DNA of 64,000 nucleotides from DASWDH01 sp035318505. GTDB lineage: Bacteria > Myxococcota_A > Polyangia > Polyangiales > Polyangiaceae. The stretch lies in contig DATHEQ010000089.1 of the NCBI GenBank assembly GCA_035318505.1, positions 1-64,000 of the forward strand. Direction: 5' to 3'. Shown piece by piece: positions 52,976-63,678 of this stretch. The notes under the pieces were generated by a model. The model worked only from the letters and a program-made list of their open reading frames with translations. It was not told the origin of the DNA and did no database searches. Each line of letters starts with the position of its first letter. The stretch's first letter is position 1. Position numbers and translations under genes: made by a program.

Positions 52976-54162
52976 CCCCGAGCAACGCAGCGAGCGCGCC
53001 TTTCGAGCTCGGTTGCAATTACTGGCCGCGCACGAGCGCCATGTACATGTGGCGCGAGCTCGACCTCGGCGAGGTCCGCGCCGATTTCGCGCATATGCGC
53101 GACCTCGGCTTCCGAGTCGTACGATTTTTCCTTCTCACCGAAGACTTTCTGCCAGCGCCGATGACGGTGGCCAAAGACAAGGTCGCGCAGCTCGTCGAAG
53201 TCGCGCGCATCGCCAGCGAAGAAAAGATCGCGACGATACCGACGCTCGTGACCATCAACATGAGCGGCAAGATGTGGTGGCCCTCGTGGATGCTCGACGA
53301 ACGCGGTGCGCCTCGAAATCTCTACTCCGAGCCGACGCTCCTTCGTTCACAAGCACGGCTCGTCGAGATCTGTGCGCGGGCTCTCGCCGGCGACGGGTCG
53401 ATTCGCGCATTCGATCTCACGAACGAGATCGACGATGCTCTGCGCCTGCCGAGCCGCGACGCTGGTTGGCTGTGGACCGCGCTCCTCGCCGGCTCGGTGC
53501 GCCGCGCGGCGCCCGGCATCGCCGTCCAGTTCGGGGCCCATCTCCCTTCGCTCACGGCCAATACCCACATGCGCATCGACGATCTCGCCGGCGTCGTCGA
53601 CGAAGATTGCATGCACGCCTATCCGCTCTACTGCGACGCGGCCCGCAGCTTTCTCGATCCCGAGCTGGTCCCGTTCTCCTGCGCGCTCACGGCGGAGCTC
53701 GCAGCTACCGGACGCGCACCGCTCATGCACGAGTTCGGCATCTGCACGGCTCCCAAGGGCAGTGCCGGGCTCACCATCACCGACGATTTTCTGGGAAGGC
53801 CTCTCCCGCAATACCTCGCCTCCGAAGAAGAGGGCGCGCGATACTACCAGGAGGTCTTGGACCGACTCGCAGCGACGGGCGCGGCTGGAGCCTACGCCTG
53901 GTGCTACGGCGATTATCATCCGGCGCTCTTCGGTCGCGCTCCCTTCGACACCGCCGTTCGCGAGCGGTCCTTCGGTCTCGTGCGCGCCGACGACAGCGAG
54001 AAACCCGCGGCAGAAGTCGTGCGCGCCTTCGCCGCGCGGCTCGTGCGCCGGGATGTCGCGTTCGGTCGGGCGCCCAAGCTTCTCGATATCACGGCGGACG
54101 CGTACTACGCCGCGCCGTCACATCACTTTCGTCGTCTGTACGAACGCTGGCTAACCGCGTGA
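52972..54162 (+). CDS. GH5-like glycoside hydrolase (mannanase-type)
   Basis: 396 aa TIM-barrel protein. The acid/base is expected in FDLTNEIDD and the nucleophile in LMHEFGI, in the order and distance typical of clan GH-A. The N-terminal GCNYWPRTSAMYMWRELDLGEVRADFAHMRDLGFRVVRFF resembles beta-mannanase/GH5 subfamily starts. No signal peptide is present, so with GH130 it would act inside the cell. Last gene of the three-gene cluster, starting inside the GH130 stop (ATGA). Convergent with the copper-monooxygenase gene 26 bases on. Confidence 0.82.
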   Translation: MTPSNAASAPFELGCNYWPRTSAMYMWRELDLGEVRADFAHMRDLGFRVVRFFLLTEDFLPAPMTVAKDKVAQLVEVARIASEEKIATIPTLVTINMSGKMWWPSWMLDERGAPRNLYSEPTLLRSQARLVEICARALAGDGSIRAFDLTNEIDDALRLPSRDAGWLWTALLAGSVRRAAPGIAVQFGAHLPSLTANTHMRIDDLAGVVDEDCMHAYPLYCDAARSFLDPELVPFSCALTAELAATGRAPLMHEFGICTAPKGSAGLTITDDFLGRPLPQYLASEEEGARYYQEVLDRLAATGAAGAYAWCYGDYHPALFGRAPFDTAVRERSFGLVRADDSEKPAAEVVRAFAARLVRRDVAFGRAPKLLDITADAYYAAPSHHFRRLYERWLTA

Positions 54163-54188
54163 GCGCGACGCGAGGTCACGCGCAGCTC

Positions 54189-55721
54189 TCAGTTATCGAC
54201 GCAGAGATTGCTCGCCGCGCTGGTGACGATCGGTCCGATATTCGGATGATCGAGCGCGTGGGCGGGGTACGCGTAGAGGAAGTCGTAACACATCTCTTGC
54301 GTCGTGCTCGGGCCGAACCCGAGCGATCCCGTACCCATGTTGTCGAAGTAGCAAGTGGTTTGCAGCGTGTCACCCGGGTTCAAGATCGCCGGCGTCGGGT
54401 AGCTCACTTGGCTTGAGAAGGTGAACGGCTTGTCGATCAGGACCTCTTGCGCGCCGCCGACGCGGTTGATGAACGTCGACATGCGCGTGCCGGTCTTGTG
54501 CATGTGTGGCCAGGCCGCGAAGATGTTGATCGGGTCGCTCGGGCCCATGTTGATACGACCAGGAACGCACTTGCCGGTCGCGCTTCCGCTTGCACGCGGC
54601 GGAACGTTGATCTTTTCGGTGCCCGTCCACGTGATGGACGCCGTCTTGGGGCGAAACTTCGTCGACGCACAGATGCGCACGCCGCTCGCGTCTTGGAACG
54701 GTTTACCCGCGGGGTTGTTGTAGTGAAGCTCGAGGACGTAGTTGCCGGTTGGCGGAGCGAGCTCGAGCCCGACATCGGGCGGCAGTTGCAAATCTTGGTT
54801 GCCCGGCGCCCATCCCGTGACGAGCGCCTGCAAGGGGTGCTGACCGTCGCACATGATGTACGAGCCATCGGTGACCGGGAGCGGCGTCTGGTAAAAAAGC
54901 CAGTGGTGCAACGTTTCCGAGTTGTCGATGATCGTCGCGAACTGCAGCCCCTGCACCGGCACCTTCCAAGGCGAGGTGAAGTTGAAGCACGCGTAAAACT
55001 CGGTCGGCGGTAGAAAGAGCGTGCTCGTGTCGAAGGCTGATTTGTCGCCCGAGACCCCCTGTTGCCCATGCGCGCGGAATTCGACGCAAGTGGTGTCCTC
55101 ATCGGTGGGCGCGTCGGGGAGCGCGGCGTCGCGCATGCCGCCACCGTCATTGGTGGGCGGCGTCACGCCGCAGTTGTCGCCCGGCGGCGTGCCCGCGGCG
55201 ATCCACGCGTCGAGCGCGCCCATTTCGGCGGAGCTGAGGGAGCCGGTCTCTGGCATCCGCCCTGTGCCGCTGCGATGGATGCGGTCGGTAACCGATTGGT
55301 ACACGCGAATGGAGGTGTCCTTCGGCGCCGCGCGCTGAAAATCTTGCCAAGTGACGAGCGACATCGGGGCACCAAAAGCAGGCGGCGAGCCGTGGCACGT
55401 TCCCGCGCAGCGCGCGTCGACGACCGTCTTCACGTTGCACGGCAGACCGTTCGCGCTGGCCCCCCCGCCGTCTCCACCGCTGCCACCCGACGCCCCCGAT
55501 CCGGCCCATCCGCCTGCGCCGCCGGTACCGCCGGCACCGCCCCATGCGCCCGAGCCGCCCGAGGCGGGTCCGCTGCCGCTGCCGGTTCCGACAGTGCTGC
55601 CGCCGCTACCGCTGGATCGCAAAGGAGCGTCGCTGCCCGAACAGCCCACGATCAAGAGCGCAGCGGCCAAGAATGCCACCAACCCAGTGAGACGATGGTT
55701 TTGCTCCGACCCAACGCGCAT
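54189..55721 (-). CDS. Lipoprotein with cytochrome-like CX3CH segment and copper type II monooxygenase domain
   Basis: 510 aa. GGAGAGCC before the ATG at 55721 picks the start. Signal ends at VGC; a Gly-rich linker follows. Residues 95-190 look like a cytochrome c-like domain but with CAGTCH (Cys105 to His110), three residues between the cysteines rather than two, then MPETGSLSSAEMGALDAWIAAG. The C-terminal half is the copper type II ascorbate-dependent monooxygenase type (DBH/PHM fold): ETLHHWLFYQ, ELHYNNP, AWPHMHKTGTRM and MCYDFLYAYP supply the expected His and Met ligands. It is likely an exported redox enzyme, with no known substrate. Confidence 0.85.
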   Translation of the reverse strand: MRVGSEQNHRLTGLVAFLAAALLIVGCSGSDAPLRSSGSGGSTVGTGSGSGPASGGSGAWGGAGGTGGAGGWAGSGASGGSGGDGGGASANGLPCNVKTVVDARCAGTCHGSPPAFGAPMSLVTWQDFQRAAPKDTSIRVYQSVTDRIHRSGTGRMPETGSLSSAEMGALDAWIAAGTPPGDNCGVTPPTNDGGGMRDAALPDAPTDEDTTCVEFRAHGQQGVSGDKSAFDTSTLFLPPTEFYACFNFTSPWKVPVQGLQFATIIDNSETLHHWLFYQTPLPVTDGSYIMCDGQHPLQALVTGWAPGNQDLQLPPDVGLELAPPTGNYVLELHYNNPAGKPFQDASGVRICASTKFRPKTASITWTGTEKINVPPRASGSATGKCVPGRINMGPSDPINIFAAWPHMHKTGTRMSTFINRVGGAQEVLIDKPFTFSSQVSYPTPAILNPGDTLQTTCYFDNMGTGSLGFGPSTTQEMCYDFLYAYPAHALDHPNIGPIVTSAASNLCVDN

Positions 55722-55952
55722 TGGCTCTCCGCAATCCCGCCCGTTACCGCGTTTCACATAGCACGGGACCAGGCATCGGACCCGCGGAATGCCTTGTCGA
55801 CACCACCGGCGGCGAGAAGTGAGTTGCCAATGCGCCGATCGATGAGCGGCGTGTGCGAAGCGATCGCGTGCTTTGGGCGCAGCGAGTACCGCGAGTGCGC
55901 CAGTTCTTCGTCATATCGGTACTCGTCCGCCAGTTTGCTGCAGACGTGTGCG

Positions 55953-57431
55953 CTACTTCGCCCCCATTGACTCGAGACGGCGCCGCAAGACTTGAGCATC
56001 AGGACCTTCAGGATGATCGACGAGGAAGGACTGAATTGCGGCCTTTTCGGATTCATAGCGACCGAGCGCTCGCAGCGCGCGAATCCGTCCGAACTCGGCC
56101 TCTTGCGCGAGCACACCTTTCCGTTCGTTCAAATAACCGTCGAACGCAGCGAGCGCCCCGGCGGGATCGTTCAACTCGGAAAGGAGCAGTCCGCCCAGCG
56201 CGACGAGCGCAGTGCGACCTTCTGCGCCGTGCGGGTCACTCGCGTAAGCGGCGCGGTAAGAATCGGCCGCTTCACGAAAGGCGCCTTGCGTGCGCAGAGC
56301 GCGCGCGCGACCAAGTAGATCGCGGGCGGGTGCGCGCGCGCCAGGCTCTGCCGCGCGCGGGGGCGCGGTTGCCGCGACCGGTGCCGGCGTGGCCGTAGGA
56401 ACAGGCGTCATCGCGGTGGGGCTCGGCTCACTCGCGGTGCGCGCTGCTTCGCTCGAACCGCGCGGCGGCTCGGCCGACTTCTCGTTCCGCGCCGAGGAAC
56501 GCTCTTCGCGCTCCGCGATCTCGGACGGTTTCTCGCCGCGTGCCGCGGGGCGATCTTCGCGGTACGTCAGAAGCGCGAGATCGCGGCGGCGATCGTGCTG
56601 AGTCAACGGCGCTGCCGCATGCGCGTCCCCGATGCGGACCTGTTCACCGGCGAGCAGACGCTGTTCGGCGCCGCTGCCCGTGGGCTGCACCACGACTTCG
56701 CCGCGCTCGCAGCGAGCCATGGTGTCGCCATTGGCCATGATCTCGACGGAGAAGATGGTGCCGACAGCGGTCACGGTGCCCGCCGCGGTGGCGACGCCAA
56801 AGCTCGTTCCCGGCGTTTGCGGAGCCAAGGAGACCACCACGCGACCCCGCACGAGATCGAGTACGCGGCGCGGCGAGACGAGTCTCGCCGTCGTGACCTC
56901 CGACCCTGCGCCGAGGCAAGCGGTCGCCCCTGGTGAAATCATTCGGCAGGTGGGCGAAGTACCGGCGGCGATGCGCGTTTCAGTGGCCGGCGCGAGCGTC
57001 GGAGTTCCGGACGGCAGGGTTTGCGGCGGCGCGACGGCCGGCGCGACGAAGTGTTCGCCGATGGACGCCGTCGGCACGGCAACGTGCGGACGGCGTGCCA
57101 TCACGGCGATCGCGGCGGCGAGCGCGCAAGCTCCGAGCACCACGCCTGCCACCGTGCGTCGTCGCATCGGCAACGCGCGGAAGATCGACGACGGCGCGTC
57201 CTCGACGCGAGGAGCTCGGGCCGCGAGAAGGACCTGCTCCAAGATTTGCTCATCGAGCACCGAATCGAGTGAGGCACCGTCGAGGCTTCGCCACACGGCC
57301 GCTTCGTCAGCGCAGGACTTGCACGTCGCTTCGTGCGTGCGCTGAAAGCGGCGCTCTTCATCGGTGACGATTTCACCGATCGCTTCGCGATCGGAGATAT
57401 CGATCCAAGGCTGACACTCTGCCCGCCTCAT
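55953..57431 (-). CDS. Anti-sigma factor with FecR domain and TPR-like C-terminus
   Basis: 492 aa. The N-terminus has a HEATCKSC zinc-binding anti-sigma motif, and one transmembrane helix (TVAGVVLGACALAAAIAVM) follows around residue 105. Next comes a FecR beta domain (TCRMISPGATACLGAGSEVTTARLVSPRRVLDLVRGRVVVSLAP, VATAAGTVTAVGTIFSVEI) and a charged linker. The C-terminal tetratricopeptide-like helices read ALRTQGAFREAADSYRAAYASDPHG, GALAAFDGYL and ALGRYESEK. It is coupled by ATGA to an ECF sigma gene, so it should hold that sigma factor at the membrane and release it on an envelope signal. Confidence 0.88.
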   Translation of the reverse strand: MRRAECQPWIDISDREAIGEIVTDEERRFQRTHEATCKSCADEAAVWRSLDGASLDSVLDEQILEQVLLAARAPRVEDAPSSIFRALPMRRRTVAGVVLGACALAAAIAVMARRPHVAVPTASIGEHFVAPAVAPPQTLPSGTPTLAPATETRIAAGTSPTCRMISPGATACLGAGSEVTTARLVSPRRVLDLVRGRVVVSLAPQTPGTSFGVATAAGTVTAVGTIFSVEIMANGDTMARCERGEVVVQPTGSGAEQRLLAGEQVRIGDAHAAAPLTQHDRRRDLALLTYREDRPAARGEKPSEIAEREERSSARNEKSAEPPRGSSEAARTASEPSPTAMTPVPTATPAPVAATAPPRAAEPGARAPARDLLGRARALRTQGAFREAADSYRAAYASDPHGAEGRTALVALGGLLLSELNDPAGALAAFDGYLNERKGVLAQEAEFGRIRALRALGRYESEKAAIQSFLVDHPEGPDAQVLRRRLESMGAK

Positions 57432-58093
57432 CGCGCCCCCCCTCGACCAGACGCTGTGTCGAGTAGCTGTTCGCGCCGAACAATGCGCCGGATCGCTTCG
57501 CGCGCCCGAAGGAGGCGATCCTTGACCGTGTTAGGTGACACTGCCGTAAGCTCCGCGATCTCCTCGATCGAGTATTCGAAGCCATGCCGCAGAACCAGCA
57601 CCGTTCGAGCCGGCTCGGAGAGACGATCGAGGTACTCGCGGACGATGACGGATGGGTCGCTCGACCCATGGACCGCCATCTCGATGTCGTCCCACATCGT
57701 CGTGCCTTCGGCGCGCCGCTTGGCGGCCGAGCGAAGCGCGGTGCGAACGACGATGCGATCGGCCCACCGTTCGAGCGAGCTTTCGCCTCGGAAAGTGCCG
57801 GCCGATTTCAGGATCTCGAGCAGACTCGCCTGACTTGCGTCACTGGCGTCGGCGTTGTTTTGCAAGAGGGAGCGGGATAAGCGCTGAACACGTTCCATGA
57901 GTCTAGTTGCGACGAGTCGCTGTGCGGTGGGGTCGGCGGCTGCTGCCAAAGCCATGAGCTGCAGGTCCTCGGCGGTGTGCGAGGGTGCCGGCACGGTAGT
58001 AGCCGGTCCTTGTTTTTCTAGTGCATCGGACGCGCCGACTCGGGCGGAACGAAAAGCACTCACTTGGGATTCATACCACACGCGAGCCGGCAA
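57428..58093 (-). CDS. ECF-type RNA polymerase sigma factor
   Basis: 221 aa. Region 2 (RLVATRLMERVQRLSRSLLQNNADASDASQASLLEILKSAGTFRGESSLERWADRIVVRTALRS) and region 4 (LSEPARTVLVLRHGFEYSIEEIAELTAVSPNTVKDRLLRAREAIRR) are complete. It belongs to the short ECF group, with an N-terminal extension rich in Ser and Ala. The partner anti-sigma/FecR gene overlaps it. Its target promoters are unknown; the divergent lipoprotein at 58301 is a candidate by position only. Confidence 0.9.
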   Translation of the reverse strand: MPARVWYESQVSAFRSARVGASDALEKQGPATTVPAPSHTAEDLQLMALAAAADPTAQRLVATRLMERVQRLSRSLLQNNADASDASQASLLEILKSAGTFRGESSLERWADRIVVRTALRSAAKRRAEGTTMWDDIEMAVHGSSDPSVIVREYLDRLSEPARTVLVLRHGFEYSIEEIAELTAVSPNTVKDRLLRAREAIRRIVRREQLLDTASGRGGAR

Positions 58094-58300
58094 TGAACCG
58101 CCGGAGGGCCGACAAAAGGGCGCATTTCAGTACACTACCGCGTACATCCGCCCAATTCGACTGTCCCTGGCCACTTACCCTGCAGCTCATCGATCCGCGA
58201 GGCGACAGTAGCAGGATCGAGAGCTTTCGACGCAGCGCATCGATGGCCAGCTCGCACCGCCCATGCTAGCCGACCATCCGACCCATCCATGAGGAGCTCA

Positions 58301-60298
58301 ATGAACAGGCGGCCTTCGGTAACTGCGTTGTTCCCAATACTGATCGGCTTTGCCCTGTGGGTAGCTTGCTCGAGCGACAGCACGAGCGAGCGTCCCAATA
58401 CCGGCGGGTCGAGCAGCGGATCGACCACCTCCGGCGGGGCAACCTCGGGCGTGGGCGGCGGACTCACCACGACGGGCACCACGACCGGCACCAGCACCGG
58501 CACTACCGGCGGGCTTCCGCCCGGCACTGGATCTGGCGGCGCCGGGGGAGGCGGCAGGGGCGGGACCGGCGGCGGGGACGCCAGCACGACGCTCCCCCCA
58601 CGCATCATCGACCGGACCGCCGGCAAAATCCCCCCTGACGGCGTCACCAAGATCACGACCGGGGGACCCAAGGGCGCGATGGCGTTCCTCTACCCGTATG
58701 ACCAGACGGTCTTTCCGGGGGGCATCCTACCGCCGCTGGTGCAGTGGAAGCCCAACGCCACCGGCCCCATCGACGCCGTCTACATCCACATTTCTTCGAA
58801 GTTCTTCGACTATAAAGAAGTGTTCGGCCCCATCACGGCGCCCCAGATCGAGCTCCCGAAAGACGCGTGGGATGGGGCCGCCGAGCAGAGCCTAGGCGCG
58901 GTCGACCCGACGACCGTCGAGCTGACGACGATGAGCGGCACCGTCGTCACCGGTCCCATCACCGAGACGTGGGTCTTTGCGCGCGGGCAGATGAAAAACG
59001 CGGTTTACTACAACACGTACGGCTCGGCGCGCACGTTTCCTCCCAACGGCGCCGTCATGCGCATCTTGCCGCTGGCGCGCGAACCGGAAGTCGTCAAGAC
59101 CGCCGTCGGCGCGGTTCCCGTTGGTCCTTGCTACTCGTGTCACTCGCTTTCCGCCAACGGCCAGATGCTCGTCGCGCAGCGTCATCAGTATCCGGGCGGG
59201 CCTTACACCAGCAACTCGTTCGACGTGACCGCCAATCCGAACGCCGATCCACCGCCGCTCGCCACGGCAGCGGTGGGCGACGAAGATTGGGGCTTCAGCG
59301 CGGTGTATCCCGATGGCTCCAAGCTTTTGACCGCGGCGCAGCCCATCGCGGCGGGTGGTTTCCCGGCGCTCTTCCCGTTTGCCGAGCAGAATAACCCGGG
59401 GATGCTCGGGCCGCGTCAGGCCAAGATGTTCGATACGCGCACCGGCGCGCCGATCCCCATCACGGGGCTCGTCGTCAACGCGAAGATGCCGGCATTCTCG
59501 CCCGACGGAAAGAAGATCGTCTTCAACGATCACGACAACGGTCAAGGGCACTCGCTCGCCGTGATGGACTTCGATCCGGCGACGAATACGTTCTCGAATC
59601 GCATCGAGATCTACAAAGATGCGACGCTCTTCCCCGGCTGGCCTTTCTTCACGCCCGACGGGCTCGAAGTGGTCTTCTCGCTCGGCAACGGATCGGACTA
59701 TGCGACGATCCAAGACCCCCCCACGGGGCTCATCGTCAATCGCAGCAATCTCTACATCGTCGATATCAAGTTTCTCACCAAGCGCCCTCTCGATCTCACC
59801 AACGGCCTTGGCCTGCCAGCGCGCGATAAGGACCTCAACTACTACAGCACCGTCAGCCCGGTGGCGGCGGGCGGCTACTTCTGGGTGTTTTTCACGAGCC
59901 GGCGCACCTACGGCAACGTGATGGTGCAGCCCGAGACCGACTCGGTCACGAAGAAACTGTGGGTGGCCGCGGTCAACATCGAGAGCCAGCGCGGCGAATT
60001 CCCGAGCCCCCCCATGGGAGACCCCAGCCATCCGGCGTTTTATCTGCCCGGGCAGGAGCTCAGCTCGGGAAACATCCGCGCCTTCGCCACCCTGACGCCC
60101 TGCAAAGCGGACGGCTTAGACTGCACGAGCGGGCTCGATTGCTGCGGCGGCTTCTGCGTGGGGGGTAAATGCAAGCCTTCCACGCCGGAGTGCTCGAAGA
60201 TCGAGGACAAGTGCACGACCAATACCGATTGCTGCGCCTTCATGCCCCCTCTCGGGTGCATCGGCGGGCGCTGCACGCTACCGCCCATCATCAAGTAG
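58301..60298 (+). CDS. Lipoprotein with beta-propeller (PD40) repeats and a haem c motif
   Basis: 665 aa. GAGGAG is four bases before the ATG at 58301, which decides it over 58289. Lipobox WVAC, Gly/Thr-rich linker to about residue 105. The rest is a propeller with blades such as MPAFSPDGKKIVFNDHD and GWPFFTPDGLEVVFSLGNG. CYSCH at residues 277-281 is a canonical c-type haem site in the middle of the propeller. Two Cys-rich segments at the C-terminus (GLDCCGGFCVGGKC, NTDCCAFMPPLGCIGGRC) resemble dickkopf-like repeats. It may be an electron-accepting surface or periplasmic protein. Convergent with the next gene by three bases. Confidence 0.82.
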   Translation: MNRRPSVTALFPILIGFALWVACSSDSTSERPNTGGSSSGSTTSGGATSGVGGGLTTTGTTTGTSTGTTGGLPPGTGSGGAGGGGRGGTGGGDASTTLPPRIIDRTAGKIPPDGVTKITTGGPKGAMAFLYPYDQTVFPGGILPPLVQWKPNATGPIDAVYIHISSKFFDYKEVFGPITAPQIELPKDAWDGAAEQSLGAVDPTTVELTTMSGTVVTGPITETWVFARGQMKNAVYYNTYGSARTFPPNGAVMRILPLAREPEVVKTAVGAVPVGPCYSCHSLSANGQMLVAQRHQYPGGPYTSNSFDVTANPNADPPPLATAAVGDEDWGFSAVYPDGSKLLTAAQPIAAGGFPALFPFAEQNNPGMLGPRQAKMFDTRTGAPIPITGLVVNAKMPAFSPDGKKIVFNDHDNGQGHSLAVMDFDPATNTFSNRIEIYKDATLFPGWPFFTPDGLEVVFSLGNGSDYATIQDPPTGLIVNRSNLYIVDIKFLTKRPLDLTNGLGLPARDKDLNYYSTVSPVAAGGYFWVFFTSRRTYGNVMVQPETDSVTKKLWVAAVNIESQRGEFPSPPMGDPSHPAFYLPGQELSSGNIRAFATLTPCKADGLDCTSGLDCCGGFCVGGKCKPSTPECSKIEDKCTTNTDCCAFMPPLGCIGGRCTLPPIIK

Positions 60299-60301
60299 CG
60301 G

Positions 60302-61513
60302 CTACAACAGGTCGACGGCCAGTCCGAATCCCAACTTGGGCCGTATCGCATGCGACCGCAGGATGACGATGTTGGGCGAGGCGATGTAGGAATAGGGGTT
60401 GATGATCCCGTCGACCCCGCCCTGCGCCAAGAGCCGGATGCGAGGCAGAATCGACCAAGAGATCCCCGCCATCGCGCCAATCCCGAAGAACCATCGGCTC
60501 TCGGCTGGGCGCGCCTCGAAGCCCTCGTCGGTTTTGGCGACGGGACGCGTCACATAGTCGACCATCATCTCCATCTCGACCGTGGGTGCCAGACGGGAAC
60601 CACCTTCGTATCCGACGACGATGGCGCCGGGATGGCGAACGAGGATGAGCGATACGGGCGGGGTGCTCGTGTTGATGGGTGCGAAGAGCTGCGAGCTTAT
60701 CCCGGCATAGAACCCGCCTGAGTGCCAGCGCAGCCCGATGGCGCCTCCCGACTGCCAGCCGAGGCCCTCCCCAAAGGTGGTTCCCAAATAGGCGGCGGTC
60801 GCGGTGATCCCCTGTCGTGGCTTCCATGACGTCGGAGAAGCCGCGGCCGCCTCATCCGCCCTCGCTCGGGCGATGCCGACGTGCCCGCCGTCGAGGATCG
60901 CTTCGACCATCGAACGAACCACAATCGCGGCTTCCTCGAGGGCGACCCGCTTGCCTTGGGGCTTGACGCGAATTCGTCGCACTAGCGTGGTGTCGATGGC
61001 CGGCTCGGTGAAGGAGACCACCCATTCGCCGGGTGTGGCGGGGTCGATGGTCAACGTACCGATTCGATACGCCCCGTCCTTGCCTGGCTCGACGGTATTG
61101 GGCGGGTCGCCCGGCGCGCCGATGACGAGCCGAACGGGCAAACCCGTCAGATGGGCGCGTACGGCATCGATCATGGCCTGAGCGTCTTTGGCCTCCGGAT
61201 CCACCGCAAAGACGACGACACCCGGCGCGCCTTCGCTGACTGGCTCGGCGGCCCACAGCGGCGCGGTGATCAACGCAATCAGGGAAAACACCGCCGCGAC
61301 GATGGAAGCACGGCAGCCACGCACAGGCCGTCCGTACCAGACGGTTCTTCCGTCCACAAGTTTGGCCGTCAGCGAGCCCGAAGCGGCCGCGGCTCGGCCC
61401 CCAGCGAGAGCCGTGTTGCTCCTGTGCCCACGGACACCCACCAAGGACGCGCATTCGCGATAAGTGCGACGGAGTCGTCCATCGCGCTCATTACCGTTCA
61501 TCCTTGTCGGCAT
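60302..61513 (-). CDS. Outer-membrane protein, putative, unknown family
   Basis: 403 aa as called from the ATG at 61513; the long charged N-terminus before AAVFSLIALITAPLWAAEP suggests that a later start is real, with Sec cleavage after WAA. A first domain (VVVFAVDPEAKDAQAMIDAVRAHLTG) of about 140 residues is followed by alternating short beta strands (ATAAYLGTTFGEGLGWQSGGAIGLRWHSGGFYAG, RIRLLAQGGVDGIINPY) that end in GFGLAVDLL, like a small barrel. No family is recognised. Signal position and the C-terminal Leu point to the envelope. Confidence 0.7.
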   Translation of the reverse strand: MPTRMNGNERDGRLRRTYRECASLVGVRGHRSNTALAGGRAAAASGSLTAKLVDGRTVWYGRPVRGCRASIVAAVFSLIALITAPLWAAEPVSEGAPGVVVFAVDPEAKDAQAMIDAVRAHLTGLPVRLVIGAPGDPPNTVEPGKDGAYRIGTLTIDPATPGEWVVSFTEPAIDTTLVRRIRVKPQGKRVALEEAAIVVRSMVEAILDGGHVGIARARADEAAAASPTSWKPRQGITATAAYLGTTFGEGLGWQSGGAIGLRWHSGGFYAGISSQLFAPINTSTPPVSLILVRHPGAIVVGYEGGSRLAPTVEMEMMVDYVTRPVAKTDEGFEARPAESRWFFGIGAMAGISWSILPRIRLLAQGGVDGIINPYSYIASPNIVILRSHAIRPKLGFGLAVDLL

Positions 61514-61914
61514 TGCGATACCGATTGCCGAGAGTGCACGACATTGTCATCAATTCTGCGGCGAACGAGGCAAGTACACATCATTCAATCACTTCCTCGG
61601 CGTTGCAGATACGGGACGACGCGAGTCACTCCTGATGGCTGCATCTGCTTACACGTAGCGCTACGCGTGATTCTCAAAGCTTGTCGTCGCAATCAATGAA
61701 AAGCGCGCTATCTTAGGGGCCGTGGTGAAGCATCTTCCACCCGTGTGGGGGTTGTGTGATGGCGCTTCGAGTCGTGAGTGAGTTGCCGACTAATTTCGGT
61801 CTGGGGTAGAGTCCGCGCATTTACCGCCGTTTATTACGGTAGCGTATTTGATTGTGGGGGTGGCTTGAAGCGAGTTAGCCAAAGGTCGTTGCACCAAAGC
61901 AGGGGAGTATTGTC
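61514..61914. other. Divergent intergenic region before the kinase gene
   Basis: 401 bases, less GC-rich than the genes. Nothing resembling an RNA gene or the KstR-like site is seen. The ribosome site GGGGAG at 61902-61907 supports the GTG start of the kinase. Confidence 0.4.
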
Positions 61915-63501
<1,587 letters not shown>

Positions 63502-63678
63502 CCCGTAAACAGCGCCGAAGTTGCAGTCAGGGAGGGCAGTTCGACAGCATGAGACACCGTAAGAACGAAGTGTCGGCACTGGCAATCGACTGCCAGCAAG
63601 ATCGTTGGAGTAGGGCTACGGCGACGCAAACCAACTGACCGAAGGTCGGGTGCAGCAATGCTCGTGGGGAGATCGAAG

